Positions 34,930 to 49,016 are shown, counted from the first letter of the stretch. The stretch: DNA of 64,000 bases from Sipunculus nudus (GCA_026874595.1 CM049314.1:3249318-3313317); one strand, 5' to 3'. Made by a program: numbers and translations. The notes: generated by a model from the sequence alone, not told the origin.

Positions 34930-36450
34930 TAGGCTTAAGGGATTCATGGATAATTGGATTCAATTGCCAGGAATAAAAGAGAATTATGATGCCTTGAGGG
35001 ACTTGCTGCTTACTGGAGCAATTTTTAATGGCTGCAGCAAGGGGCTATAAGGAGAAGAATTGTAGCTCGATTAGTGAAGCGTGAGAAGAACGTTTTCCCG
35101 ATGCACACGGGGTACCTAGTTTTGCGAAAAACGTAATAAAGCAGCCTCCCTTGCAGTGCAGAAACGTAATCATTCACAGGGTCACAGGTCAAGAACGGCG
35201 AAGCAGGTTTTGCGTTCGCAGCAAAACGCGATGATTTTGATGTGGCGGAGTACGTCACAAAATAAAGGATTGTATACATTCCGACATAGGTTAGAGTAAA
35301 AGGCACGATTAAGGTCAAAATAAAAAAAACGCAACCATGGTACATACGCCTAATGTAGCTCCAATTAAGACAGAAATAGATACGTCAGGCATAGTCAGTG
35401 ACACCCGCCCATGCAATGCTTAAAAGCAGATGTAAACCGGGGTCCCGAAAACTCCCTGGACCAGCTCGGATCGGTGATGAGCTCGCATTGACGACTTGTC
35501 GGGGCATTCTCAATGGGTTTCGCAATCTTACCGTGTCGCAAAACACTGGGTGTACCTGTGTCGCAGTGAGACAGAGTTTGGTTCAGGCCCACCAGAAAGA
35601 AGACATATCCTTGACGGTGTAATAGAAAGGGGCAGCAGACGTGGATGCAGATTATACCCGGTAACACCTTAAGAATTGCTACTTAGTGTACGATACTGTT
35701 ACGAATATATAGGCAAGTCTCGTACGCATGTTGTCATAATAACTGCTATCCATGATCACATTTTAACGTTTGGCCAATGGCCCATAATTGCGGGTCTCCA
35801 TGGTATAGAATGTACGTGTGATACAAAACGAAGCCAGTTTTTCTGGAACGGAATGTATCTGGACGTCTCAAATTTTAGTAAGACGCGTGACATGTGTCAA
35901 TGAACGATACCAAAGGGTTATGTTGGGACCACATAATTATGGAAACAACCGTTAGTCCACAGACAGTTCAATCGTGTGGCAGCAGACCTGATCAGACCGA
36001 TTCGGGGATCGTTATATCCTTACCGTTATGGACTGCGCCAATGGATGGCATGAGATCGTGGCATGGTCGAACATAGAAACGGTCATGGTAGCAGAGACAC
36101 TAGTAGATATACACGAGGGAAGGTATACCGGTCTTAATTCTCACCGACATTTGGAGACAAATTATCACTGAACTCTTGCTTGAATTAAGCTGACTGCTAT
36201 CTATCAAGCAGTTGACCAACACATCTTTCCACACAATGTGCAACGGGATGGTGGAGTGGGTAAATGGAACACTGGAGCTTATGCTGGAGCGGATGAGCAG
36301 TGAGCGGCCCAAGATTAGGATCGATACAGGTGAATGCTGTAATGTTCGCCTATCGCAAAGTTTCCGAGGAAGCACGGGGGTTTCGCTCCTTGGACTTATG
36401 GGCTGCCGGTTAGACGTCCCATGCGGATATATGTGAACTCTGTACCAAGG
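34930..36450 (+). mobile_element. Relic of a second Ty3-family element (gag capsid and integrase)
   Basis: On the plus strand, YDALRDLLLTGAIFNGC at about 34990-35040 resembles the capsid C-terminal region of Ty3 gag. At 35780-35903, an HHCC zinc-finger-like region with FFWNGMYLDVSNFSKTRDMCQ is followed by shifted fragments of integrase core, then CNGMVEWVNGTLELML (36240-36290), the late core motif. RT and RNase H are missing. It is older and more eroded than the 29-33 kb element and lies in the opposite orientation. Confidence 0.65.
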
Positions 36451-36479
36451 AGGGCACAAATACGGAGGTTAGAGGTTAA

Positions 36480-38380
36480 AACCATGTATCACCACGTCCT
36501 TGACCTAAATACGATTAGGTGACACGTGCGCAGTCATGAGTGAAGCATGAAAGAAGGCTGCAGTTCGAAAAAAAAGCGTCTGTACGATATAGGCAAGAGG
36601 AAGCGCGATATTAAAATCAGCGATCAAGTTTTGTTGATGTTGCGGGCTTATGCTGTATGCTGCCTTCTTTATGAACTTTCGTGCGTCCGTCGTTTTCAAC
36701 GTTTACAAAATACGACTTTTCTTGATATTAGTATGTATGCGCTGTACACTGCAGCTAGGAATACTGTAATGAATTGAGCAATAAAAGGTGCATATGGGAA
36801 ACATGTGATTGTAAAGTTCTTCGTGTAAGGAATGTTTTTCTGGGGATTCATACTAGAAATAGGGAAAACTTTCCACCTCCTAAAGTAGGACCTGAGCTTG
36901 TGTAATGTGCTTCTTATTTCATGTATCATGTAGTGCTCAACGCTCAAGTGTAAGGAGGTTTTCATAGGCAAGACTTGAAGATAACAGTCTGCAACCTGAT
37001 ACATATTGGCCTCTGCTGATCTTGCTGACTTGCTGATATTATATTTCACAAACACCCACACGATTGCAAAATTGTTGCACTTATGTGTAACTTTTGGGTG
37101 TAATGCATGAATATTTTCTGGGTTGTAAAGTGGCACAGGCTGGATTAACCATGGCTGCCTTGGCAATTGCACTTCAATGTTATCTCTCAAAACATGATCA
37201 TTGACCTAGGTTTTATTATGGTTATATAGGCTGAACAACAAGATATACGTAGTTACTTTTGTTACAAGATAAACATGCAAACAATATGCATCGATAATTG
37301 TTTGCATGGTCATCTTGTTCAGAAGATATCAATATTTACTTTAGAACAATCACCACCATCATTATTGTAGCTCACATTAGTCTAAGCACTACACTCTTCT
37401 AGTTCTTAAAACAACCATCAGCAACTGAAACATAGAAGCAGAAATTTCAGGGACTACTTGAAAATTCGTATGTTATTAATTTATAATCACTATATTAGTT
37501 CTATCGAGTAGTCTACACCAGTTCAAGACACAATAAAAGCATGCAATAATAAGAAATAATGTACAATATCAATACATAATTAGTAAAGCTACTTGTCAAA
37601 CTTTATTTTAAGGGAAAACTATGGGATTTTCATCAAAAATATATTCTGTGTTGGGGTTAAATGACCTTGAACTTGTTCTGTGAATCTGACCTGTACCCCA
37701 GACGATCTTGAAACTATGCCTATCAAACATTAAAAAAAATAGAACTCGATACCAAGATTGTCCAAATTTGCCAAGGATTTCCAGAGATTTTGTAATCCGA
37801 ATTCCGCAAGGCATGATTGCGACAAACCATTGGTATAGGGTTGGGTTGTTTTTCTCGCTTCAGGACAGAACTACCGGCTGTGCAACTTATGATTGTCAGT
37901 TTCTAATGTCGAAAATTTTACAACTATGGAAAATGAACCTAAGATTAACGTAATTTGTAACCTAAATGTACGCCAGGATTCTGTAACAGTGTGCCATCAG
38001 TGAACATGTGACGCCATCGATTTATGCGATGGACGTGATTTCATGACTACGCATGAAACGAGCCAAAATTATTAGTTTTTTTAAAGGGAGAGAGGAAGAT
38101 TTCAACGGAAATTGTAACATAATAGATGCGTGAAAAAAGAACTATCAAACAGATAAAGGTTTGTTAGAGAACTGTTCGAATTTCTGCAAATCGCGAGCTT
38201 TTAATCGGGGACTATTGTTTGCTACAGCAACCATCGTGAATTCCTTGTATTATCGCCTAGCGACATCTCGCTTTATATGAAGTTGTTGGTGTAATATTAG
38301 GTAATATACACTACATACATGTTATGATTACGATATTAATAGAAAATATTTGATAAAAATACATATATAAATAAAAATAG
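36480..38380. other. Non-coding stretch with a hairpin
   Basis: No coding domain was recognised. The inverted repeat at 37231-37322 is annotated separately. Confidence 0.4.
37231..37322. repeat. Inverted repeat (hairpin)
   Basis: Inner arms CATGCAAACAAT (37274-37285) and ATTGTTTGCATG (37297-37308) are perfectly complementary across an 11-nt loop. Outer arms CTGAACAACAAGAT (37231-37244) and ATCTTGTTCAG (37312-37322) pair with a small bulge. It could be a tiny MITE core or a structured RNA. Confidence 0.6.
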
Positions 38381-38389
38381 GCTGATGGT

Positions 38390-41300
38390 TCGCTAATGCT
38401 CGAAGTGCAAACAGCAAAAGGAATGTGTGGACCTTCGTATAGATGATGACCTGTATTGCCTAGACTGTGCCATTGAAAAATGGCCAAGGGTATATGAAAA
38501 ACATGTAGGCCGCCAGCAAACTGAGAAAAAAGTAAACAAGAACAATGCGGAGGAACCAGCAAACACTGGGAGGAAATCGAGAAGCGAAGGAAACACATCT
38601 AATGTAGATAAAACAAGGGAATTATATGACAGTTTCAATAACTGTCTGCTGTCATACGTCTAGTACTACATACATAGGTATTCAGCGGATAATTTACGTG
38701 CTGTAGTTAGCAGGTTTTACGAGAGAAATGCTATGGACAGTCGGTAGCACGGAAATACCTGGTGAGCAACCAAGTAGGGTGACATCAAGTTCAAGAACAG
38801 CAAGAGAAGCTGATGCAGCGGATAATGTATCTGCTTTTCAAAAACTGGACAAAAAATATCAGTCTCCTAAATTTTGGTGCATTTGACCTTGAACGATTAC
38901 CAAAATTTGCACCCGAACAGATGGAGCATTTAGCAGTCCTTGATATGATAAACTAATTTGACCAGAGACTTAAGTTGGTAGAAGTAAGATCAGAGCAAAC
39001 TTCTGATTCAGTTGCAGCCCTTACCGCGAATGTGCATCGGGAACTAATCAAAGTTGAAAGTAACAGGGACGCTAGTCGCGAGCAGAAAGGTGTAGGCCCA
39101 AGCCAGTCCCTTCAGGATACTAGCAAGGAACCCTCACCCAGGCTACTCAGTGACGTGATTAAAGAAGGCCCTGAAACTGATCTAGGTGCACACCACACTG
39201 AAAACGACGGTTTCCAGTTTCAGAAACATGAGAAACGACGACAGATAGGACGAAACAAGCCCACGGTTATCGGTAAGAAGGATCACGTCACGATAAAAGG
39301 TGGTCCAAAATCTGTCAACCTCTTTGTGAATAGAGTCAGTAATGACGTAGATGATAGTGAATTGAAGGATTATATTCTTAACGAAGGAGTTAATGTGATG
39401 GGTATTGAGAAAGTATCACATGAAGATTCGTCAATGAAATCGTATAAGATTTAGATAAATGTTAATTATATAGATAAATTAATGGGTGAGGCATTCTGGT
39501 CGACTGGTATTGGGTGCAGAAAATCCTTTATAAGGAGAGAGTACCCGGATAAGAAATCTATAAATGAAAACCACCATTAATTTTATTGAAATGCCAACTA
39601 ACAATTTGAAAAAAACTTGAAAATTATATCATATAACCCAACTGGTATAGTAAATGATATGAAAAGGTATTATATCAAAACACTTATCGATGCACATCGT
39701 GCAGATTTAATATTTTTACAAGAGACATGGTTGATTAAGGAACGAGAATCATTTCTAGCTTCTATACATGATAAGTATATGTTCACAGCTCTAACAGGTA
39801 TTGATAGCTCTAGAGATATACTCTATGGTCGGCCACATGGAGGAGTGGCCATACTATGGCACCAATCACTCTCTGCCTGTATCCAGCCACTAAACCTGGG
39901 GTCAAATCGCTTATGCGCAGTATCTCTGAGACTGTAAGACGATTCTAGCGTTATATTAATTTGTATATACTTACCGTGTGATAATCGTTCCAAAACTGAT
40001 GTTAATGAGGAATTTCTTGACACCTTTAATAAGCTTCAGCAAGCACTGGAAATTTAAAATGAAAACCCCATTATTATCGCTGGGGACTGTTATGTGGACT
40101 TATGCAGGCATATCAGTTATACAAAGTACTTAAAACACTTCTGTGCTAATAACAACCTACATTTTGCTTGGAATAGCCCGCAGGCTCTGCCTGATCAGAC
40201 TTACAGGAAATGTGAGGGAGAGGGTACTTCCACACTTGATCACTTCATCTGCTCAGGTGATATTTATAAATCAAATTGTCATATGGGAATTATAGATGAC
40301 CCATCGAATGCCTCTAATCATAATCCGGTGTTTATAAAATGTGATATTAGTGTAGATAAATACAGAGTTAATTGTGATATTTACCCTAAACGTGGTCAGG
40401 TTGAATGGTTTAATGCAACTAAGGATGCGATTCAGGGATACAAAAACACAGTCGATATAAATTTAGAAAAAAAGTAATATTTCTAATGATATTATAACAT
40501 GCTTAAACAATACCTGTTCATCACTCACCCACAAAAACATATAGATAAGCTTAATGCAGAAATTGTTCAAAGTTGTGTAGATGCAAGTTACAAGTGACTA
40601 CCATACCGAAAACAAACAAGCTCTAACAGAAAACGAATACCATACTGGTCAGAGACGGTAAAACCAATTAAAGAACAGTCCTTGTTCTGGCACTGGCGAT
40701 GGATACAGAATGGTCGCCCAAATACAGGACATGTGGCTGTTATTAGACGTAGAACCCGTGCAGAATATCACAGAATTGAGAAACTGCCAAAGACAAGAGA
40801 ATAACCTACGTAAGCAACGTATGGCAGACATGATAAATAAAAGTCGAGACAGAGACTTGTGGACAGAAGTAAAGAAGATGAAGTCAGGTGGCCCTTCACA
40901 GACCAGGACTGTTGATAATAAATTTACTAGTGCAGAAATTGCAAATCACTTCGGGAAAAATACAAACACTTATATAATATCCTTCCAGATAAAGCGGAAA
41001 AACTTAATAATATTATTAATCAGGCAAATAAAAACATATCACCAAAGGATACTCTCAACATTGGTGTATCCGACGTAAGGATGGCTGTAAGTCATTTAAA
41101 AACTGGTAAATCCGATGGGAGATCGATTCTACAGTCTGACCATATCATTAGTGGAACACACCGTTTGTATGTATATATATCAATTTTATTTCATTTTATG
41201 ATTTTACATGGACTTGTCCCAGCGGATATGAATACTTACGTAATTATACCTATACCGAAAGACCGAAGAGGTTACCTAACCTGTAGTGATAACTACAGGG

Positions 41301-41660
41301 GTATCTGATACTTGATAGTGTTATTATTCAGAAAAATATGGATAAACTTGGCTCTTCTCCACTGCAATATGCTTTTAAGAAGGGATATTCGACTAACATG
41401 TGCACAGTAGTGCTGAAGGAGGTTATTTCACATTACATATGGAACGGGTCATCAGTTTACAGTTTTTTTGTTGATGCGTCACGCGCTTTTAACAGAATTT
41501 ATATTCCCCAAGTTGTTCCATTTACTCATGAAACACGATGTTTCACCTACTGTCATTAGAATACTTGCAGATATCAACCAGAGACCTGTTATTAAGACAA
41601 AATGGAATGATGTTGAATCTGAACAGTTTGAACTGAACTCCGATAAAGCTTGGTTGCATT
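38390..41660 (+). mobile_element. CR1/jockey-type LINE, 3'-truncated and degenerate
   Basis: On the plus strand: ORF1 begins with a zinc-finger-like CSKCKQQKEC...CLDC (38397-38475) and continues with a hydrophilic segment (38975-39454). Then comes an apurinic-type endonuclease: FLQETWL (39714), GGVAILW (39840), and STLDHF with SNHNPVFI (40220-40340). RT follows: LKTGKSDG (41096), YAFKKGYSTNMCT (41370) and FVDASRAFNRI (41470). Stops and frameshifts break it repeatedly. RT ends near 41.66 kb before the catalytic ADD motif, where it meets an oppositely oriented LINE. Confidence 0.8.
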
Positions 41661-41669
41661 ATCCTTATA

Positions 41670-44600
41670 CTGCAATAAAATTTATATTTGTTAAAAAACA
41701 GACTTATACAATTCAATAACATATTCAAAAGTAACCCTAGTATGAATTTATTTCTATCATAGTTAATTTCCGAATTAATGATACCTTCTCTTTTTAACCA
41801 CTGGTATAGTGCTAACCAAACATTTTTTGTATATATACAGTCTCGATATAGATGCACATGTTTCTTTTTGAACCTGACGAAAAAAGAACATTTGTCAGAT
41901 GGTACAACATTTATCTTAAATAAAAAAGATTTCAAGTTCAGTATTCTATGTATCAGCGAATATTGAAAGGCTTGCAAAACAGCCAAGTCTGAAAGTTTCT
42001 AGATTTTTACAAAAGATTGCAAAACAAAATCTCTTTCTAAGTTTAAATCAGTTGATCATTTTGCTTCACAGCTCTCTGGTTCTTCCCAAACTCCCTCAAT
42101 TAAGTGTCTGAATATAAACTGTGAAACTGTCGTACAGTTCAACATCTTTTTCAGTTATCATCTTGCGTATATTCTAATTTGCTTTCCAATGTCAACTTCT
42201 TTTACCGAAGAGGAACAGCATTTAATAATCCTTAATATTCTAAATAATTTATCTTATTATGTACTTTAGTTTGTACCTCTAAAAATTCCATAAACCTGAT
42301 TTGATTACTTTACTCAACCATCAAATCTGCCACTTTGTATATTCCTATATATTGCATTATACCATTATTTTTCAATATCACTTTCCCGTCCACCTTAATA
42401 AAAGGACTATTCCATATGATCTGATTGAGAATCTCTTCTTTAGTTTATGGACAAGTGTGATTATACCTACACCTGCATTAAAAAACCTCCCACCAAAATG
42501 TGTTTTTTTTTTTATTTATATATTTTAAACAACCCCCAGTCCAAACATTACATTTAAAAAAGAACTCTCCACCCGGCAAGGTTTGCAATATTGCATTTTC
42601 CAATTGCATTCCTTACTTTTTGATAAAATCCTTTTATCCAGGCTTATTTCAACGAGTTATTTTGAGTGAATATGTCTATCATTTGTAGTACTCCCTTCTC
42701 GTACGGACACCGCAATGTACTTTTTTTCATTTTTTTTTAGACCAGAGGAATTCATAAATATGTTTGTTAACTTCTTCAATGAATTAATTATCCGGGCTTG
42801 GCAGAACGGACAATAAATAGATAAGTTGAGACAAAATGAAAATTTTAATGACCTTTACTTTGCCAATAATTGTTATCTTCCTGAAAGACCAAATATTCAA
42901 GATACTTTTTATCTTTTCAAGTTGAGGATAATAAATAAATTATAATAAAATAAAGATTTAATGATAATTTTAACTTTATTCCTAACATGGACACTGGACC
43001 ATAAGATCCAAAATAAATCACAATTTTTAACATATCTTTCTGCATCTTTATTTTATTTATAATTTTTTAACAGCATTATTCAGTTTTTTCAACGTAAATT
43101 TTCAAACCAGATATTTCCTGAAATTATTTCAGGGAACACAAGGTTTCTTTGACGCTTTGTACATTTTTTAACATTAGTACAGTGTCGTCTGCCTACTTGC
43201 TTATTTTTTGTGCAGATATTCCCATACCTGATACCTCCGACGGCTCGGATCTTTGTATTATCGCGTACATATATGGCCAAAATCTTTACCGCTATAATGA
43301 ACAAATACGGAGATACGGGACATCCTTGCCTTACTCCCTTACACACATTAAAAAACTGATTAGACCAACCGTTATTTAAAACACAGCTGCTAGAATCTTT
43401 ATATAATATTGAACACCAATTAATAAATTTTTCCCCAACGTTGAAGTTTTCCAAAGCTTTGTTTATAAATGATCTATTTAATGAATCCTAAGATTTTTCG
43501 AAATCGGCGAACATGAAAGAATACGTTAATTTTCGATTTTTTTGCCTCATAAATCGCATTTTTCACTTTATTTATATTTTCACCAATAAACCTGCCTTTC
43601 AGAAACCTGGTCTGATTTTTGTGTATTATGTGCCGTAGTAGTGGTTTTATTCTCTCTGCTATACATTTTGCTATAATATTGTAATCTATGTTCAAAAGTG
43701 TTATGGGTCGCCAAATGTTTAACTCTAGACTATCCTTTCCGGCTTTTGGAATCAGCGTAATAATGCTTTTTTTCTGGGAAAAAAGTAAGCGATCCAGTTG
43801 AAAATAAATGATTTATAGCTTACAAAAGTAATTCTTTTATTTCAGGCCAAAAATGTTTATAAAATTTAACATTGAACCCGTCACTTCCTGCAGTTCTATT
43901 ATTTTTCATACCTTCTAAATATTTTTTTATATCATTTTCCGTAATATCACAAGCAAATGTTTGAGCTTCTGTCAAACTCTTGTGATTCCCTCTATTGTCT
44001 AGAAATTTTTGTTCTGCCCTGACTGCTTAATCTTCATTCATTTGGTCTACACCGTAAAGTTTTTCATAATATAATTTCTCTTGGTGTAGGATTTCTGAAA
44101 GATCTGTTGTTTGACTGCCATCTGATAATTTCAGTTAAGTTATATTCGTTTTTATTAAAGTTTCTTTTGTCCAAGGTTAAGAAATAATAATTTGACTTTT
44201 CCCCGTGTTCAAACCACCTTACCCGACTGCATACACTGCCCCTTGGGTTTTTTCCTCAATTAAAGATTCTATTTGACTTTACGTTTGAAGGAATTGTTCA
44301 GATGGGACAACGTTAGTATTCTCTATATCATAGTTTTGTTGTTTACACAACTAATTTCCAGTTCTTGAATTTAACAATTTCGTATTTTTTTTTCCTTTTT
44401 ATCCCATATGATATACATTCCCTACGTACACCATTTTAACAGTTTCCAACAACTAAAGAGGATCTGTCCCTTTATTTTCTTTTACCATTTCGGCTATACT
44501 TTTCTGAATAATTTCTTAAATTTTTTTTATCTTTCAAATGTAAGGAATTAAATTTCCAAAACTCAGATCCTTTTTGTTCTTTTTTCTTGTAGCACAATAC

Positions 44601-45000
44601 TTACTGCTTTGTGGTCAGATTTATAGCTTGGAATAATGTAAATCTCCAATAAATTTCCCTGTAACACAAAGGATTCCAAGAAGAAGTCCAGTCTGCTTTT
44701 AACTGGCCCCCGCGACCATGTATAACCAAACTCATCCTCATGCTGTTGCCGCAAAATGTCATGCAGGTCAGTTTCCTCCATATATTCCATAATTACATTT
44801 CGTGCCTTCAAATTTCTCATTTATGTCGTACTAGTTCTATCCATTTCATCAAAAACTACATTCAAATCACCCCCTAAATTCCTGTTTTCATTTCGATAAT
44901 TTTCAACTTTTTCAAATACATTATAAAAGAAGTTAGTTCATCATTATTAGATTTTTATATGTTTGCACACGTCATCCTAATATAGCCCATGCTTCAATCA
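41670..45000 (-). mobile_element. Tx1/L1-like LINE, degenerate
   Basis: On the minus strand: endonuclease C-terminus with SRLDFFLES and PSYKSDHKAV (44820-44563); the segment GAVCSRVRWFEHGEKSNYYF (about 44270-44200); RT with NIIAKCIAERIKPLL, NQTRFLKGRFIGENI (43695-43474) and GVRQGCPVSPYLF (43454-43089), followed by an out-of-frame remnant of the ADD block; and the C-terminal zf-RVT-type region with AFQYSLIHRILNLKSFLFKI (41986 downward). Many frameshifts. ORF1 may extend to about 45540, but I could not confirm it. Confidence 0.8.
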
Positions 45001-47046
45001 ACAATGATAAATACTACACTTTATCACAATACTAAATCTATCCACAGCCTCAATTCGATCCCATTTAGTGTAAAATAATGCAAACACATACAAAATGACC
45101 TCTAAAGAAAAGAAAACATACATGTTGAACAAGTTCTGGAACCCTGAGTACTGTTGACAATTATCAATGGAGTTTGATTGGACAACATAAAAAAACTATG
45201 CATAAATAGAAAGAATACACAAATTCAACTTACAGCGGCTGGTCTGCTGTCCATGCACCCCTCCTCATGTCAACACTCCTGTCTTACATAATCATGTCAC
45301 TTAAACACACAAAGTCAAACCCCAGAACTCGCCAGAAGTCAGAAGAGCCCCTGTCAGTAACTCCTTCATGTGTTCCGATTTCACCCTGCCAGACTATCGA
45401 CGGCCGCCGGTATCCAACTGGCCCTTTGCAACTATTGAAATTTTGGTTGGCTTGCCGTCAACATAAAGCTGACCCCTCAAGAATCGGACCGTCAACACTT
45501 TTGTGGGCAAGTTATATGCAACGAAAGTTATATGGCAGATAAGATGATCAATGTGCCAATGATATAGATCAGCTATATTATACGTAATAATTCAATCAAG
45601 TCAAACTCCCTGATATACCGGTTAAATAACAGAAAATATTTTAGGCTATTTGTTGCACTTAACATTTTACATTTTTCATTTAATGAAGAAGATTCAACGG
45701 TTTCCTGGTTAAAAGGTAGGTGCCTGGAAACCACTGAAAGTTTTAATAATACACATGTGGCAAACTTACATGTTCTTCTTATATTACGCATGTAAATATT
45801 TCGCTTGTTACATATATCCTTATTAAGGAAACTTGTCGGTATTAGAACTCAACATGAAACTATAGGAGAAGTTTTAATCATGCGGGTATACCTCTTCGAT
45901 TTCCTAATTAGTCATTTGCCTCAGCGTTCTTCTAATATTCTTCTTTTTGCTTTCGCATTGATCTATCACCTGTTCACTGTCACCGCAGTGATGACAAGGA
46001 TTGACAATGGGACCAGGTGAAACGTTTTTCTTTCTAGTTATTTTATTTAAAAAAGCTTTGAAATGAATGGTCTTAAATATGCATCTTGTCCAATATTGAG
46101 GGACAGACAGAATTGAGATTTAGCTTTCCAACTGATATGTTATTACTTGACATTAAAGAACACGAAACATTATTCTCCTTCTTAATGGATAGGTCTTAAA
46201 CGGATATCTTTTGCAAGAATGTTTTCTTGCAGATAGGAATATAGATGGTTGTGCCAACACCTTTTCAAGCTTTTTCTTTAATAGATTAACACTCGTAAAA
46301 GAATCGCCATGTCCGACTGTATTCGAATGTCTGTCGGCCGGCCGAAATATGTGAAGGAGCACAGGTTATTTGTTTAAGATTAATCAACGGGATGGCAATA
46401 TGGTCCGATCGAATTTTTGTACAATATATACAAACTGTTGATGATATTTAGACATCATATCAATCATACATAATCTGATGTTAAAGGGTGTTTTCTTGGT
46501 ACAATAATTTTATATCTGATTATGTTTTAAACTAAAGGTGATGACATTATCAAAGCAGGCTATAGTCATTTTCCTAACTGAGACTGACATTTTTTTGGAA
46601 TTACACAGAAAGGAAACAACGGTACCATAAGGTAAGATAAGATAAGATTAATTTATTGAGCACAGGAAACATGCATGAATTCGTTTGAAGTTGGCGTAAA
46701 ACATGCATTCTAAACATACACAAAAGTCTGGAAACGCAATACACTAAGACTGAAGACTAATGAATAGACCATGTATCAAAGACTAGACAATGCATAAGTA
46801 CGTTTCTTTATTAGTGAGTCGCTGAAATTCCTATGCTTGATGTTGCAAAACAATATTGTACATGATACTAAAGATGCGACATGCCACCATGTTTTCATGC
46901 GTGATTCTTCAGACTCTAACTAGAAGGCGGTAGTTTATATTGCTAAAATGTAAATGACTGACATTACTTACGCATAGACTAAACAATGCTCCACGATTAT
47001 TCGTTAACAGGAATTCTTTCAGCAAACAATGTAAATATGAGAATAG

Positions 47047-47775
47047 TTATTATCGGTGACATATATAATTAGAGAGTAAAACGATATAACAGTAAGCTAA
47101 ATGGAAACCTGGTGGAGGGGAATGAAATATATAGAAGATGTTTTTGCATGGCAAAAATTGATTACATGTTATTATTTATACAAAAAATTGAATGCATAAT
47201 CTCAATTTCTTTTTCTATAATCCTAACCTTCGCTTATAGATATATCTAAATTATTACGCCTTGGTAACGATATAACCATCAAATAAACATTACCCTCCGT
47301 GAGAGATAAAAAATTGTGTTCAGTTAAACTGGAAGATTATCAGCAACAACGGACCTCAACTCTGAATTTAAGTAGTAACCACCGACATCTGCATTGTATT
47401 TTACCTCTCCTTGACGGGATGATTTGTATAACATAATCAGTAAAATGACATCTGCTTTAATGTCAACTCACTGAATCCTCTGTAAAACGATAAAGGCCGG
47501 TGGAACATTCTCGCTTCAACGGAATGCCTCCCAACAGTTAAAGGTTGTCTATTTGATGAATATATTGATAAATGGATGTATAGATGTATATTTTTTTCGT
47601 GTATTATCTCTTCTTTAAATGTTGATTATATATGTCGTCTGCTATGTTTTCCAGTTTTTATAACAATTTATTGAAAAGTATAGTATGCAAATTGTGAGAA
47701 ATGTTATGTATTATATCAGTGACATATATAATTAAACCAGATTTTAGAACCACATAACGGTAACCAGGTTAATGC
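47047..47775. repeat. Diverged direct repeat pair
   Basis: 47047-47110 and 47712-47775 share GTGACATATATAATTA and a downstream AACGGTAA/AACAGTAA block. Confidence 0.4.
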
Positions 47776-48690
47776 AAATGATAATTAGCATGAACAATCA
47801 CATATTTTATGTGTATAAGCCATTGTTTAGTCATGTATGCTCATTAATTGACCTATCCACCAAAGCCCAAATGCTCCAGCCTTTTAACTTAATATTATAA
47901 TGAGCCCCCAAACGCCCCTACACATATGGACTTCCATGCCCATGGTAGCGAGAGCTGATTATAATATAATAATTACGTCACAAAGGGCGACGGCGCATGA
48001 CGTCGTTTTGACTGGCGTCATCAACTGGTATCACCTGACCATTGTTTACTATATCGCAGTTATATATGAACTGTGTTGCAATATATATTGGATTATTTTT
48101 CCCATACGAATTATGTCGCAGGTAAGACCATATTATTCACTCGGTAGTCGGAGGAATTGCTCCCGCAACCTATAGCTTAGAAACTTTTTATACCGTCTCC
48201 TTCGTATAACAAAATATCCCGGAAAACATGCCGACATGGGTACTTGTAGTAATTACAAACTACACGTGTTCTGTTTGACAGAGCTCTGTCAAATTATGCA
48301 AAATTTTTTTTTTTTTCAGATGATTGTCGCTTTACAATGTTTAAGGTCACCTGATTTGTTGCTCCTTAGTCCCATGCTAATGTTTATTCATTGAATGAAT
48401 ATGCGGTTAAGGTCGCAGAGAGTTCATGGACAGGTCAATTATATTGCGTTGGTTCAAATATAACCATCAAATAAATTGTTGCTAAACATGACCCTTTGTG
48501 AGTGTACTTAATTATGTAATGTCATAGTAGTAACCACAGTAATCTGCCATGAATGTCTGGAAGAGCCACTATTTGCCTTGAATTTTACAAATCATCTTTC
48601 CTTCATTTTAGGTATTGTATTACCATATAATTAGTATAATGACATATGCTTTCTTTTCAAATCATCGCCTCCTCTGCAACTATGTAAAAC
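47265..48690. repeat. Diverged direct repeat pair, about 235 bp each
   Basis: 47265-47500 and 48453-48690 share ATATAACCATCAAATAAA, a TAGTAACCAC block, a TAATCAGTAAAATGACAT / TAATTAGTATAATGACAT block and a final CCTCTG block, in the same order and at similar spacing. Confidence 0.55.
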
Positions 48691-48924
48691 CCCTGTCCGG
48701 GAAAATTGATCACACCAGCTGAATGCTGTGTATGTGTAATAACTATTCATCTTTGATGATTTGGGTATAATTTATATATTATGACGTAAAGATAACCTAA
48801 GTTATAAATTTCAGCAAACGTTTTGATTTATGTTTAGTCCATATTTGTATTATTCCATGTACGTCGTTGAAATATGGATAATGTTGTTCACAAATGAGCA
48901 AATGACTCCTTAGCATTCATTTCA

Positions 48925-48930
48925 TTTATT
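48925..48930 (-). promoter_or_regulatory. Candidate poly(A) signal of gene 2
   Basis: AATAAA on the minus strand about 90 nt after the terminal stop codon. Confidence 0.45.
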
Positions 48931-49016
48931 TTGAGTACAGCAAGAATTACACCTTAAATTGTCTCAGGAAGCTGTATCTTTAAGATCAAAAAGCAACAAC
49001 TGCGGGCATTGTATCC

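Larger units (their letters stand above)
45010..49010. other. Downstream flank of gene 2, non-coding
   Basis: No gene was recognised. Short (AAGAT)n repeats at 46630-46650 followed by TTTATTGAG look like a LINE 3' tail. Two pairs of diverged direct repeats are listed separately. The rest is AT-rich. Confidence 0.45.

Noticed and set aside
45267-45542. 91-codon open frame on the plus strand
   Set aside because: It is antisense to what may be the ORF1 end of the Tx1-like LINE. No domain was recognised on either strand, so it is left unannotated.
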